64,000 nucleotides of DNA, taken from Microbacterium hydrocarbonoxydans. Its GTDB lineage: Bacteria > Actinomycetota > Actinomycetes > Actinomycetales > Microbacteriaceae. This document shows positions 1 through 8,821 of the stretch, piece after piece. Below the pieces are notes generated by a model. The model was not told the origin of the DNA. It made no database searches and worked only from the letters and a program-made list of their open reading frames with translations. The translations under genes and the position numbers were made by a program. The stretch is taken from contig NZ_LR882982.1 in NCBI RefSeq assembly GCF_904831005.1, positions 1,426,001 through 1,490,000 on the forward strand. Direction: 5' to 3'. Numbering within the stretch: the stretch's first letter is position 1; each line of letters begins with the position of its first letter.

Positions 1-210
1 CATGTCGTCGCGGCGGCATGGATGGGCAAGATCAAGACCGCGGTTCAAGCCGTCGCCTTGTCATGGGCGGTGCTGCCGCTGCATGTCGTCATCGGCATCG
101 GTCCGTGGGTGCTGATCACGAGCGTCCTGATGATCCTCGCGCTCATCCTCACCGTGGCGAGCGGCATCGACTACATCGTCGCGCAGGTGCGTGGAGCGCG
201 AAGCCGATGA
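1..210 (+). CDS. pgsA: CDP-diacylglycerol-glycerol-3-phosphate 3-phosphatidyltransferase, C-terminal end (partial)
   Basis: This is the last 69 codons of a gene that begins before the window. The visible part reads AAWMGKIKTAVQAVAL followed by two strongly hydrophobic stretches, which is the C-terminal membrane region of PgsA-type CDP-alcohol phosphatidyltransferases. These inner-membrane enzymes make phosphatidylglycerol phosphate from CDP-diacylglycerol and glycerol-3-phosphate. The catalytic CDP-alcohol motif lies upstream and is not visible, so another family member cannot be excluded. The stop codon overlaps the ATG of cinA by four bases (ATGA), and pgsA-cinA is a common actinobacterial order, which supports the assignment. 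Confidence 0.8.
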   Translation, partial: HVVAAAWMGKIKTAVQAVALSWAVLPLHVVIGIGPWVLITSVLMILALILTVASGIDYIVAQVRGARSR

Positions 211-689
211 CGATCGCCTCCGCCTCTCTTGCGGCGCTCGCGGAACGTGGGTGGACGTTGGGGGTGGCGGAGTCGCTCACGGGCGGCTCGGTCGCATCCG
301 CTCTGGTGGCTGTCCCCGGCGCATCAGCCGTGCTGCTCGGAGCGGTCGTGGCGTATGCGACACCGGTGAAGCACTCGCTGCTCGGCGTCGACGAGGTCTT
401 GCTGCGCACACGCGGGCCGGTGCAGCCCGATGTCGCGCTGCAGATGGCGGATGGCGTGCGCGCGGCCGTTCGCGTGGACGAGCGGCCAGCAGACGTCGGC
501 ATCGCGACCACGGGGATAGCAGGGCCGGATTCCCCCGATGGTCAGCCCGTCGGCACGGTGCACATCGCTGTGGTGACCCCGACATCGACGCAGTGTCGAT
601 CGTTCGTCTTCGCTGGTGGCCGCGACGAGATCAGAGCTCAGGCGACGGATGCGGTGCTGACTCTGCTCGACAGTTCGGTGCGGGAATAG
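207..689 (+). CDS. cinA: CinA C-terminal domain protein (nicotinamide-nucleotide amidohydrolase type)
   Basis: A 160-residue stand-alone CinA C-terminal domain. The family hallmark AESLTGG lies at residues 21-27 and a second conserved block, TTGIAGPDSPDG, in the second half. Related proteins (PncC) deamidate nicotinamide mononucleotide in pyridine-nucleotide salvage; in many bacteria the gene is loosely called competence-damage inducible. The N-terminal MoaB-like domain found in long CinA proteins is absent, which is usual in actinobacteria. The start ATG overlaps the pgsA stop (ATGA), implying translational coupling. Enzymatic activity is inferred from family membership only. Confidence 0.88.
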   Translation: MTIASASLAALAERGWTLGVAESLTGGSVASALVAVPGASAVLLGAVVAYATPVKHSLLGVDEVLLRTRGPVQPDVALQMADGVRAAVRVDERPADVGIATTGIAGPDSPDGQPVGTVHIAVVTPTSTQCRSFVFAGGRDEIRAQATDAVLTLLDSSVRE

Positions 690-830
690 TCGTCGGCTGC
701 GCGTGGTTTATCCCTTCGTGCTCACACCGAAAGCACAGCGTGAAAAGGTAGGTTCTGTGAAGGTCAGTACGGCTAGACTGGCGATTCGACCGGGGGAGAC
801 CCCGAGAGAGCGATCTGGGAGGAGGTTCCG

Positions 831-1139
831 ATGATTCTCGTACGACAGGAAATCGGCGACGTGTTGAGAGACTTCCGCCTGCAGAAGGGACGCACGCTCC
901 GCCAGGTCGCGAGCAAGGCTTCGGTCGCGCTCGGGTACCTCAGCGAGGTCGAGCGAGGACAGAAGGAAGCTTCGAGCGAGATCCTCGCCTCGGTGGCTGA
1001 CGCCCTCGATGTTCCCATCTCGACCATCATGCGCGAGGTCGGCGACCGTATCTCGGTTCTTGAGGGAATCCAGGTGTTCCCCGACGTCGTTCCCGACGAT
1101 CTCGTCGCGTCGGTCGAGCCCGAGCTCTCACTGCACTGA
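831..1139 (+). CDS. clgR: Helix-turn-helix (XRE) regulator, ClgR type
   Basis: A 102-residue DNA-binding protein made almost entirely of one XRE/Cro-type helix-turn-helix domain (about residues 8-66, with RTLRQVASKASVALGYLSEV as the recognition region) and a short acidic tail. Its position between cinA and the DUF3046-recA pair is the standard place of ClgR in actinobacteria, where it activates clp protease genes and stress functions. The start is supported by a strong ribosome-binding site (GGAGGAGG) about six bases before the ATG. The 141-base gap upstream probably carries its own promoter. ClgR levels are known in relatives to be controlled by Clp proteolysis; the C-terminus here ends in SLH rather than the AA pair typical of Clp-degraded ClgR, so that control is uncertain. 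Confidence 0.82.
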   Translation: MILVRQEIGDVLRDFRLQKGRTLRQVASKASVALGYLSEVERGQKEASSEILASVADALDVPISTIMREVGDRISVLEGIQVFPDVVPDDLVASVEPELSLH

Positions 1140-1157
1140 GCTGAAGCGTTCGTTCCG

Positions 1158-1382
1158 ATGCGTCGAAGTGAATTCCTTCGCGCCGTCGACGCGGAATTCG
1201 GGTCGCGCGGGTTGTCACTCGTGAGCGATCTGGTACTGACCCAACTGGGTGGTCGCACCGCAGAAGCCGCGCTTGACGACGGCGTGCAACCGCGCGACAT
1301 CTGGCTCGCGCTGTGCGTCGAAGCCGAGGTGCCCGTGGAGCGTCGTCACGGCGCTGGCCGCCTCGAGCCGCGTCGCGGCTGA
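1158..1382 (+). CDS. DUF3046 family protein
   Basis: A 74-residue soluble protein that matches the actinobacterial DUF3046 family, starting [15 protein letters not shown] and containing a conserved [19 protein letters not shown] core. The family has no established function but is almost always found immediately upstream of recA, as here. It starts 18 bases after clgR and is probably co-transcribed with it. I saw no metal-binding or catalytic motif. The gene ends before the SOS-box region of recA, so it is unlikely to be under direct LexA control itself. Confidence 0.8.
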   Translation: MRRSEFLRAVDAEFGSRGLSLVSDLVLTQLGGRTAEAALDDGVQPRDIWLALCVEAEVPVERRHGAGRLEPRRG

Positions 1383-1433
1383 CGCGCCATTCGCGACCCC
1401 CGGATCTATCGACGAGCCGGATTCGGCGTGTCG

Positions 1434-1449
1434 TCGAATATCTGTTCGA
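1434..1449 (+). promoter_or_regulatory. SOS box (LexA operator) of recA
   Basis: The 16 bases TCGAATATCTGTTCGA match the Gram-positive/actinobacterial LexA consensus TCGAAC-N4-GTTCGA with a single mismatch (T for C at position 6). It lies about 200 bases before the recA start codon in the DUF3046-recA gap, the usual arrangement in actinobacteria. Confidence 0.85.
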
Positions 1450-1645
1450 AACGGGCGTATTCTTCTGCACAAGTGGTTCAGAGTTTTCGTCATCCCCGAT
1501 ATGTGGAAGCCGACGACGCAATGTCGGAGGCTCCTCGTACGGTGAAGACAAGCCGAAGAGCCATACGCCTTGTCGGAGAGTTCCGCCCAACCGGGAGGAC
1601 CGCGACAGCCTACAGGCGGCCCCACACGAGCATAAGGAGCACGTC

Positions 1646-2689
1646 ATGCCATCACCCGCTGACCGCGAGAAGTCCCTCGAGACGGCCCTCGCCCAGATCG
1701 ATCGTCAGTTCGGAAAGGGCTCGGTCATGCGACTGGGCAGTGATGAGCGGGCGCCCGTCGCCGTCATCCCGACCGGCTCCATCGCGCTCGATGTGGCGCT
1801 CGGCGTCGGCGGCCTTCCGCGCGGTCGAATCGTCGAGATCTACGGCCCTGAGTCCTCCGGTAAGACCACGCTCACGCTGCACGCGATCGCCAACGCGCAG
1901 CGTGCCGGCGGCATCGCCGCCTTCATCGATGCCGAGCATGCGCTCGACCCGGATTACGCCCAGAAGCTCGGCGTCGACATCGATGCTCTTCTCGTCTCTC
2001 AGCCCGACACCGGTGAGCAGGCGCTCGAGATCGCTGACATGCTCGTGCGCTCCGGTGCCATCGACCTCATCGTGATCGACTCCGTCGCCGCCCTCGTGCC
2101 GCGCGCAGAGATCGAGGGCGAGATGGGAGACTCCCACGTGGGTCTGCAGGCTCGACTGATGTCCCAGGCACTGAGAAAGCTCACCGGTGGGCTCAACCAG
2201 ACCAACACCACGATGATCTTCATCAACCAACTGCGCGAGAAGATCGGTGTGTTCTTCGGATCCCCCGAGACCACCGCGGGCGGAAAGGCACTGAAGTTCT
2301 ACGCGTCCGTCCGCATGGACATCCGTCGCATCGAGACGCTGAAGGATGGTACCGATGCAGTCGGTAACCGCACCAGGGTCAAGGTCGTGAAGAACAAGAT
2401 GGCGCCGCCGTTCAAGCAGGCCGAGTTCGACATCCTCTACGGGGTCGGAATCTCTCGTGAGGGCAGCTTGATCGATTTCGGCGTCGAGCACGGAATCGTG
2501 AAGAAGTCGGGCTCCTGGTACACCTATGACGGCGACCAGCTCGGTCAGGGCAAAGAGAACGCACGGTCGTTCCTGCTCAAGAATCCTGACGTCGCGTTGG
2601 CGATCGAGACGCAGATCAAGCAGAAGCTCGGGATCGGCGGCGCTGTCGAGGCCCCCGCTGACGAGCTCGCCGAGCGTCGCCCGGCCTGA
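1646..2689 (+). CDS. recA: Recombinase RecA
   Basis: A 347-residue RecA, full length for the family, the central strand-exchange ATPase of homologous recombination and the coprotease that triggers LexA self-cleavage. Walker A (GPESSGKT) is at residues 67-74, Walker B ([10 protein letters not shown]) follows at about 140-149, and the L1/L2 DNA-binding loop region ([30 protein letters not shown]) is intact. No intein interrupts it, unlike some mycobacterial recA genes. The ATG at 1646 has AAGGAG seven bases upstream; a longer open frame reaching back to 1313 is not used because it would run through the promoter. recX begins two bases after the stop, so the two are one transcript controlled by the SOS box at 1434. 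Confidence 0.97.
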   Translation: MPSPADREKSLETALAQIDRQFGKGSVMRLGSDERAPVAVIPTGSIALDVALGVGGLPRGRIVEIYGPESSGKTTLTLHAIANAQRAGGIAAFIDAEHALDPDYAQKLGVDIDALLVSQPDTGEQALEIADMLVRSGAIDLIVIDSVAALVPRAEIEGEMGDSHVGLQARLMSQALRKLTGGLNQTNTTMIFINQLREKIGVFFGSPETTAGGKALKFYASVRMDIRRIETLKDGTDAVGNRTRVKVVKNKMAPPFKQAEFDILYGVGISREGSLIDFGVEHGIVKKSGSWYTYDGDQLGQGKENARSFLLKNPDVALAIETQIKQKLGIGGAVEAPADELAERRPA

Positions 2690-2691
2690 TC

Positions 2692-3570
2692 ATGGTCGAT
2701 CGTGAAGACGGGAGCGAGTCCGAGCGGCTCGCTCCCGTCATTCCGCTCTTCGGAGCCACAGCATCAGCGACAGATGAGTCGTCGACTTCTCATCCATCGA
2801 AGACCGCCGAGCCCCCAGAGGAGCCCGCTTCGGGAACCGCTGCTGACTTCGCACGACGGCGTCGCGTGTCGAAAGTCGAAGAACTGAGCGTCGGCGAGCG
2901 TGCGCAGCGCGAGCGTGACACCTACGCGCAGTCTGACGGCTCTCCGAGTGATCGGCATCCTGCCCGCGGTGCATCTCGTTCGGCGCCCCGCCTGCGCGCG
3001 ATCGAGCGCACCGATGAGCACGACGGCGCCGGCCATGCGCTGAGTGCCGCAGCGCTCCGAGAGGCCGCAGAAGAGGTGCTCGTTCGAAAGCTGCGCACCC
3101 GCTCACTCTCGATCTCTGAAGCCCGCCTCGTTCTGAGAGGTTTCGAGCGCGACGGAGGACGCCTCGATTCGGAGCAGATCGAAGATGTTCTCGACGATTT
3201 CTCTCGACGGGGCTACCTCGATGATCGCGTGCTGGCTGAGCAGTTGATCACGGCGGGCGTCGAGCGCAAAGGGCAGGGGAGGGTCGCCTTGTCGCGTGCC
3301 CTGGCGCAGCGTGGCTTGGCCCGTGATGTGATCGATGCCGCGCTCTCGGAGCTCCCCGACGACGACGCCGCCCGCGCCTTGGAGTTCGCCCGGAGCAAGG
3401 CGTCGTCGCTCGCTCGGCTCGATCACGACACGGCACTTCGCCGCCTCGTGGGCCAGCTCGCGCGCCGGGGGTACAACGGAGCGGTCGCGATGTCAGCGGC
3501 GAAGGCCGCTCTCGGCGACGTCACCCGTGGCCGCGGCACCTCGGGAGTGCGCTTCGTCGATTCGGAGTGA
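2692..3570 (+). CDS. recX: Regulatory protein RecX with long N-terminal extension
   Basis: A 292-residue protein whose RecX domain (three-helix repeats that bind the RecA filament groove and inhibit RecA) occupies only about residues 120-280. Recognisable parts are the first repeat VRKLRTRSLSISEARLVL and the second RRGYLDDRVLAEQLI. The first 118 residues are charged and low in hydrophobic residues, look disordered, and have no counterpart in the usual 150-200-residue RecX. The ATG is two bases after the recA stop, so translation is probably coupled. Internal starts exist, but none has a better ribosome site, so the extension is probably real. Confidence 0.9.
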   Translation: MVDREDGSESERLAPVIPLFGATASATDESSTSHPSKTAEPPEEPASGTAADFARRRRVSKVEELSVGERAQRERDTYAQSDGSPSDRHPARGASRSAPRLRAIERTDEHDGAGHALSAAALREAAEEVLVRKLRTRSLSISEARLVLRGFERDGGRLDSEQIEDVLDDFSRRGYLDDRVLAEQLITAGVERKGQGRVALSRALAQRGLARDVIDAALSELPDDDAARALEFARSKASSLARLDHDTALRRLVGQLARRGYNGAVAMSAAKAALGDVTRGRGTSGVRFVDSE

Positions 3571-3621
3571 CTGTGTCTGAGCGACGGCCGCAACGGCGGT
3601 CGCTCGTAGAATGGGAACATC

Positions 3622-5172
3622 ATGACTATCCCGCGCAGTGAACCGACGATCATCGCGTCGTCGCCCGCAGCCATCGAGCCAGGTGGACGTCAGCGCTCCT
3701 ATGAGGTGCGCACGTTCGGCTGTCAGATGAACGTCCACGATTCCGAACGGCTGTCCGGCTCTCTCGAGAGCGCCGGGTACGTCCGTGCGACCGGCGGCGA
3801 TGAGGCCGACGTCGTGATCATCAACACCTGTGCCGTCCGTGACAACGCGGCAGGCAAGCTCTACGGCACTCTCGGACAGCTGGCGTCGGTGAAGCGGCGC
3901 AAGGACGGGATGCAGATCGCCGTCGGCGGGTGCCTGGCACAGATGGACAAGCAGGCCGTGATCGACAAGGCGCCGTGGGTCGACGTCGTGTTCGGCACGC
4001 ATAACATGGGCTCGCTTCCCGGCCTGCTCGAGCGAGCGCGTCACAACGGCGAGGCTGAGCTCGAGATCCTCGAGTCGCTCGAGGTGTTCCCCTCGACTCT
4101 GCCGACCAAGCGCGAGTCGGCGCACAGCGGGTGGGTCTCGATCTCGGTGGGCTGCAACAACACCTGCACGTTCTGCATCGTGCCGAGTCTGCGCGGCAAG
4201 GAGAAGGACCGTCGTCCGGGCGACATCCTGAACGAGATCCGGCTCCTCGTCGACGATGGTGCGATCGAGGTCACGCTGCTCGGCCAGAACGTCAACTCCT
4301 ACGGCGTCGAGTTCGGTGATCGCCAGGCCTTCGGAAAACTGCTGCGTGCCGTGGGAGAGATCGACGGACTGGAACGTGTGAGATTCACGAGTCCGCACCC
4401 GGCGGCATTCACGGACGACGTCATCGATGCCATGGCTGAGACCCCCAACGTCATGCCCCAACTGCACATGCCGTTGCAGTCAGGCAGCGATCGCATCCTC
4501 AAGTCGATGCGTCGTTCATATCGGAGCGACAGGTTCCTCGGCATCCTCGATCGTGTCCGAGAGCGGATCCCGCACGCGGCGATCACGACGGACATCATCG
4601 TCGGATTCCCCGGAGAGACGGACGAGGACTTCGAGGACACCATGAGGGTCGTCGAACAGGCGAGGTTCGCCAGCGCCTTCACATTCCAGTACTCCATTCG
4701 CGAGGGGACGCCGGCGGCGACCATGGAGGCTCAGGTCCCGAAGGCGGTCGTGCAGGAGCGGTACAACCGCCTGCTCGCGCTGCAGGAGCGCATCTCGCTC
4801 GAGGAGAATCACAAGCAGATCGGCCGCGAGGTCGAAGTCCTCGTCTCGACCGGGGAGGGCAAGAAGGACGCAGAGACCCACCGGCTCACCGGCAGAGCAC
4901 AGGACAATCGGCTGGTGCATTTCGAGGTGACTCCTGGGTCGGCCGTGCCGCGGCCCGGCGACGCCGTCATCGTGACCATCTCGCACGCGGCGCCTTTCCA
5001 CCTGCTCGCCGACGATCCGACCGGCGCTCCACTGCGCATCCGTCGCACGCGTGGCGGAGACGCGTGGGATCGGGGTCAGGCCGAGTCCTGCGCCGTGCCG
5101 GCCACGAGCGGTGCGGACGGCGCGCCCCGCGCGGTGTCCCTCGGGCTTCCGACGCTTCGCGCGGGCGTGTGA
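3622..5172 (+). CDS. miaB: tRNA-2-methylthio-N6-dimethylallyladenosine synthase MiaB
   Basis: A 516-residue radical-SAM methylthiotransferase that adds the 2-methylthio group to i6A37 in tRNAs reading UNN codons. The N-terminal UPF0004 domain carries the three cysteines of its accessory 4Fe-4S cluster (C34 in TFGCQMN, C70 in NTCAVRD, C104 in GGCLAQ). The radical-SAM motif CNNTCTFC places C178, C182 and C185. A TRAM RNA-binding domain follows at about 390-460, and the last 50 residues are a poorly conserved tail. Its stop overlaps the start of miaA, the gene for the preceding step in the same modification pathway. Confidence 0.95.
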   Translation: MTIPRSEPTIIASSPAAIEPGGRQRSYEVRTFGCQMNVHDSERLSGSLESAGYVRATGGDEADVVIINTCAVRDNAAGKLYGTLGQLASVKRRKDGMQIAVGGCLAQMDKQAVIDKAPWVDVVFGTHNMGSLPGLLERARHNGEAELEILESLEVFPSTLPTKRESAHSGWVSISVGCNNTCTFCIVPSLRGKEKDRRPGDILNEIRLLVDDGAIEVTLLGQNVNSYGVEFGDRQAFGKLLRAVGEIDGLERVRFTSPHPAAFTDDVIDAMAETPNVMPQLHMPLQSGSDRILKSMRRSYRSDRFLGILDRVRERIPHAAITTDIIVGFPGETDEDFEDTMRVVEQARFASAFTFQYSIREGTPAATMEAQVPKAVVQERYNRLLALQERISLEENHKQIGREVEVLVSTGEGKKDAETHRLTGRAQDNRLVHFEVTPGSAVPRPGDAVIVTISHAAPFHLLADDPTGAPLRIRRTRGGDAWDRGQAESCAVPATSGADGAPRAVSLGLPTLRAGV

Positions 5173-6092
5173 CACATCCACTCTCACGGCCGCGTCTGTG
5201 GGCCGTGGTCGGAGCGACCGGAACGGGCAAGAGCGACCTCGCGCTCGATCTGGCAGAAGGGCTGCGCGACCGCGGCAACCCGGCTGAGATCGTCAACGCC
5301 GATGCCATGCAGCTGTATCGGGGCATGGACATCGGTACGGCGAAGCTCCCGCAGTCCGAGCGGCGCGGTGTTCCTCATCACCTCTTCGATGTGCGTGAGG
5401 TCGACGAAGAGGCAGCAGTGGCGTGGTATCAGCCACTGGCCCGAGCGGCAGTCGCCGACATCCAGGCACGGGGCGGAGACGCGATTCTCGTGGGAGGCTC
5501 GGGGCTCTACGTGTCGAGCGTCGTCTACGACTTCTCCTTCCCACCTCGCGATGCTGCGATCCGCGAGCGCCTCGAGCACGAACTCCAGTCGCAGGGCATC
5601 GAGGCGCTGCTCGAGCGTCTCCGTGCGCAGGACCCTGAGACAGCTGCGCGGGTCGACCCCCGCAACGGACGCCGCGTGGTCCGCGCCCTCGAGGTGCTCG
5701 AGCAGGGCGGAACCACACACGGCGCGGTACTGCCCGAACGTCCCGAACTGTGGCACTCGGACACTCGCCTCATCGGTCTCCGACTGGATCGCGCGGCTCT
5801 CGTCGCTCGTCTCGACACGAGAGTCGAGCGAATGTGGGAGATGGGACTCGTCGCCGAGGTCGATGCCCTTCGCGCGCACGGACTCGAGCGCGGCGTGACA
5901 GCAGGGCGAGCGATCGGTTATGCGCAGGCTCTGGGGCAGCTCGACGGTCGACTCACGCCTGAAGAGGCGATCGCCGAGACTCAGGCGCTCACGCGGCGCT
6001 ACGCCCGGCGACAGGTCTCGTGGTTCAAGCGCTATCCGGAACTCACCTGGCACGATGCGCCCGCACGAGCGCGCGACCTTCTCGATTCCTGA
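5169..6092 (+). CDS. miaA: tRNA dimethylallyltransferase MiaA
   Basis: A 307-residue tRNA isopentenyltransferase that transfers dimethylallyl from DMAPP to A37, producing the substrate of MiaB. The P-loop GATGTGKSD lies at residues 16-24, followed by [18 protein letters not shown], the substrate-recognition segment. The start is the GTG at 5169, which overlaps the miaB TGA (GTGTGA); it gives the normal family N-terminus, whereas the longer open frame from 5064 is only the miaB tail in another frame. The coupling of miaA directly behind miaB is common in actinobacteria. Confidence 0.94.
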   Translation: MTHPLSRPRLWAVVGATGTGKSDLALDLAEGLRDRGNPAEIVNADAMQLYRGMDIGTAKLPQSERRGVPHHLFDVREVDEEAAVAWYQPLARAAVADIQARGGDAILVGGSGLYVSSVVYDFSFPPRDAAIRERLEHELQSQGIEALLERLRAQDPETAARVDPRNGRRVVRALEVLEQGGTTHGAVLPERPELWHSDTRLIGLRLDRAALVARLDTRVERMWEMGLVAEVDALRAHGLERGVTAGRAIGYAQALGQLDGRLTPEEAIAETQALTRRYARRQVSWFKRYPELTWHDAPARARDLLDS

Positions 6093-6140
6093 CACGGTCC
6101 GTGGTCGCGCGATGTCGGTGGTCGATGGGAGCCTGACTGC

Positions 6141-6698
6141 ATGGCGACTCACTACTACACGGCATCGAGCCTCGACGGCTTCATCGCGACGACCGAGCAC
6201 TCGCTGGACTGGTTGCTCAAACAGGAGATCGATGAAGACGGGCCGATGGCCTATCCCGCGTTCGAGAAGAACGTCGGGGCGCTGGCGATGGGGGCATCGA
6301 CCTTCGAATGGGTGATGCGGCACGAGGACGGTCGTTGGGGCTACACGCAGCCGACATGGGTCTTCACCCATCGCGAGATCGAGCTGCCGACAGATGCGGA
6401 TGTGCGCCGGGTGCAGGGTTCTGTGGTCGCGCTGCACGATGAGATGGTCGAGGCCGCGGGCGGAAAAGACCTCTGGGTGGTCGGCGGTGGGGATCTGGCC
6501 GGACAGTTCGCAGACGCCGGTCTGCTCGACGAGGTGTGGGTCCAGTTCGCTCCCGTACTCCTCGGAGACGGCGCACCGCTTCTTCCGCGTGCGCTCGACC
6601 TGGAGCTCCTCGAGGTCGCTCGCAACCGCAACTTCATGTGCGGACGCTATCGGGTCCTCAAGACCCCAGGGCTTCGTGGCACGGACCCCGCGAAATGA
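6141..6698 (+). CDS. Dihydrofolate reductase family (RibD C-terminal type) protein
   Basis: A 185-residue protein beginning HYYTASSLDGFIA, the signature of the RibD C-terminal/DHFR-like NADPH-binding fold, with a second conserved block LWVVGGGDLAGQFADAGLLDEVWVQFAPVLLGDG. Such stand-alone proteins are annotated as dihydrofolate-reductase-family enzymes; most have no proven substrate and are not the essential DHFR. It starts 48 bases after miaA and its stop overlaps the next gene by four bases, so it is likely co-expressed with the GNAT protein. True FolA activity is unlikely; a reductase of unknown substrate is the safest call. Confidence 0.82.
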   Translation: MATHYYTASSLDGFIATTEHSLDWLLKQEIDEDGPMAYPAFEKNVGALAMGASTFEWVMRHEDGRWGYTQPTWVFTHREIELPTDADVRRVQGSVVALHDEMVEAAGGKDLWVVGGGDLAGQFADAGLLDEVWVQFAPVLLGDGAPLLPRALDLELLEVARNRNFMCGRYRVLKTPGLRGTDPAK

Positions 6699-7135
6699 CC
6701 TGGGTCATCCGTGCCTTCGACAGGAGCGACACCGACGCAGTGATCTCGCTCTGGGAAGAGACAGGGCTCACGCGGCCGTGGAACGACCCTCGTCTCGACA
6801 TCGAGCGCAAGCTCGCATTCCAGCCAGAGCTCTTTCTGGTCGCGGCTGACGTGGGGAGCGGGTCGGATTCCGCCATCGTCGGCAGCGTGATGGCCGGATA
6901 CGACGGCCATCGTGGCTGGCTCTACTATCTGGCGACCGCTCCCTCTCATCGTCATCGGGGCATCGCCCGCGGTCTTGTGAGCACAGCCGAAGACCTGCTC
7001 CTCGCGATGGGGTGTCCCAAGGTGCAGCTGATGGTCAGGCAGGGCAACGAGGGCGTTCTCGGGTTCTACGAAGGGCTCGGATACGAAGAGTTCACGGTGT
7101 CGACCACCGGCAAGCGCCTCGTCGTCGACCACTGA
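6695..7135 (+). CDS. GNAT family N-acetyltransferase
   Basis: A 146-residue GNAT acetyltransferase of the YpeA type. The acetyl-CoA-binding motif A is seen as YYLATAPSHRHRGIARGLV, and motif B as VRQGNEGVLGFYEGLGY near the C-terminus. Substrate is unknown. The ATG overlaps the stop of the preceding DHFR-family gene (ATGA), giving a two-gene unit. dapF starts 22 bases downstream and may belong to the same transcript. Confidence 0.87.
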   Translation: MTWVIRAFDRSDTDAVISLWEETGLTRPWNDPRLDIERKLAFQPELFLVAADVGSGSDSAIVGSVMAGYDGHRGWLYYLATAPSHRHRGIARGLVSTAEDLLLAMGCPKVQLMVRQGNEGVLGFYEGLGYEEFTVSTTGKRLVVDH

Positions 7136-7157
7136 CGAGAATCCCTAGACTGTTCGC

Positions 7158-8030
7158 ATGGTCGCATTCACCAAGGGTCACGGCACGGGCAACGACTTCG
7201 TCATCATCGCCGACCCCGACGGGGCACTTGAGCTGACCGCCGAGCAGGTCGCCGTGCTGTGCGACCGCCACTTCGGGATCGGTGCCGACGGCATCCTGCG
7301 CGTGGTCCGCTCCACAGCCATCGCCGATGGTCGGGCCGCGCTCGACGAGGAGCCCGACGCGGAGTGGTTCATGGACTACCGCAACGCCGACGGTTCGATC
7401 GCCGAGATGTGCGGCAACGGGATCCGTGTGTTCGCGCATTACCTCGTGCGTTCCGGTCTCGCGACCATCGAGCCGGGGTCGACGCTGCCCATCGGCACGC
7501 GAGCCGGGGTCCGCGACGTCACCCGAAGCGAAACCGGGTATCAGGTCGACCTGGGCGCGTGGAGACTCTCGGGCGATGACCCCCTCGTGACGACGGAGGG
7601 CCTCGCTGTCACGCGGCCGGGCCTGGGAATCGACGTCGGCAACCCTCACGTGGTCGTGGCTCTCGCGTCCGATGCCGAACTGGCATCACTCGAGTTGCAC
7701 CGCGCACCCGAGCTCGAGCCCCGCCTGCCGGCCGGAGCGAACGTAGAGTTCGTCGTGCCCGGCGAGCCTCTCGTCCGCGATGGGATCGGTCACGTGCGGA
7801 TGCGGGTGTCGGAACGGGGCGTGGGTGAGACGCTCAGCTGCGGCACCGGTGTCGCAGCCACCGCACTCGCCGTGCGGTATTGGGCGGGGGAGCAGGCGCC
7901 GAACCACTGGCGCGTCGAGGTGCCCGGTGGCACGCTCGGCGTCCGCATGTTCCCCGCAGAAGACGGCGAGCACGTAGCGCTGTCGGGTCCCGCTCAACTG
8001 GTGTTCAGCGGCGAGGTAGACCTGGTCTGA
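7158..8030 (+). CDS. dapF: Diaminopimelate epimerase
   Basis: A 290-residue cytoplasmic enzyme that interconverts LL- and meso-diaminopimelate without a cofactor, for lysine and, in most bacteria, peptidoglycan synthesis. The two catalytic cysteines are both present, C85 in [10 protein letters not shown] and C228 in LSCGTGVAA, and the N-terminal [10 protein letters not shown] signature is intact. Microbacterium itself uses lysine or ornithine in its cell wall, so the main product use here may be lysine synthesis; that is inference from the presumed genus. The gene converges with the methyltransferase gene downstream. Confidence 0.95.
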   Translation: MVAFTKGHGTGNDFVIIADPDGALELTAEQVAVLCDRHFGIGADGILRVVRSTAIADGRAALDEEPDAEWFMDYRNADGSIAEMCGNGIRVFAHYLVRSGLATIEPGSTLPIGTRAGVRDVTRSETGYQVDLGAWRLSGDDPLVTTEGLAVTRPGLGIDVGNPHVVVALASDAELASLELHRAPELEPRLPAGANVEFVVPGEPLVRDGIGHVRMRVSERGVGETLSCGTGVAATALAVRYWAGEQAPNHWRVEVPGGTLGVRMFPAEDGEHVALSGPAQLVFSGEVDLV

Positions 8031-8099
8031 GAGCGCATCCTGACGGCGTGGGCGATCAGGCCGTAGGTCTGCGATGGTCGATGCGGGATTCGCGCGGAC

Positions 8100-8753
8100 T
8101 CACGAATCGAGTCCGGCGAGTGCGATCGGCTCGGTAGGTGGGGATCCGTGCTTGCGGACCTTCAACACCCGATAGCCTTTGGCCGTCGCGGTGCGGTGCA
8201 CGCTGAACCCAGGCTGGAACGTCGCGGCGATCCACCGCTGCAGCGAGTCCGCTCCCAGATTCCGCTGCACCACGAGCCATGCGTCGCTGCGTTCGTCCAA
8301 CCGAGGCACCCACTTCTCGAGGAGCCCGTGCAGTTCGCTCTTGCCGACGCGGATCGGCGGATTCGAGCGGATGGTACGGAAGGACACGGAATCGGGAACA
8401 TCGGCGGGCAGCGATGCGTTGACATTGGTGAGGCCCAAAGCCTTCGCATTGCGGCGGACGAGGTCGAGCGCCCGCTCGTTGACGTCGACCGCCCATACAG
8501 TGGCGTGCGGGGCAGCGAGTGCCATCGACAGCGTGATCGGACCCCACCCGCTGCCGAGGTCGAGAAGATGGCCACCCGGCGGGACAGGCGGCATGTTGGC
8601 GAGTAGGACGGCAGTACCGGCATCCAGCCGATCCGGGCTGAAGACGCCGCCAGCAGTTGTGACGTCCAGCTCACGGCCTGCGAGCGTCACACGGAGCGCG
8701 CGCAGGTTCTCGGGGCTTGCCGGGGCCGCGGTGAAGTAATGGTCGGACCCCAT
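8100..8753 (-). CDS. Class I SAM-dependent methyltransferase (RsmC/RlmG-like)
   Basis: A 217-residue methyltransferase with the SAM-binding motif LLDLGSGWGPITL at about residues 64-76 and a catalytic-site motif SNPPIR resembling the NPPF/NPPY of N-methyltransferases that modify guanine or adenine in RNA. It has the same domain form as the C-terminal half of RsmC (16S rRNA m2G1207), so an rRNA guanine methyltransferase is the most likely role. The ATG at 8753 is chosen because the open frame upstream of it encodes no conserved sequence and runs into the hflX promoter. It is divergent from hflX with 68 bases between them. Confidence 0.85.
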   Translation of the reverse strand: MGSDHYFTAAPASPENLRALRVTLAGRELDVTTAGGVFSPDRLDAGTAVLLANMPPVPPGGHLLDLGSGWGPITLSMALAAPHATVWAVDVNERALDLVRRNAKALGLTNVNASLPADVPDSVSFRTIRSNPPIRVGKSELHGLLEKWVPRLDERSDAWLVVQRNLGADSLQRWIAATFQPGFSVHRTATAKGYRVLKVRKHGSPPTEPIALAGLDS

Positions 8754-8821
8754 ACCGTGAGCGTAGCGGAGAGTGCGGGCTAAGGTTAAGGCTCGCAACA
8801 AAACCCAGAGACAAGGACCGG

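Noticed and set aside
1646..2689. Intein in recA
   Set aside because: The 347-residue frame is continuous with normal spacing between Walker motifs.
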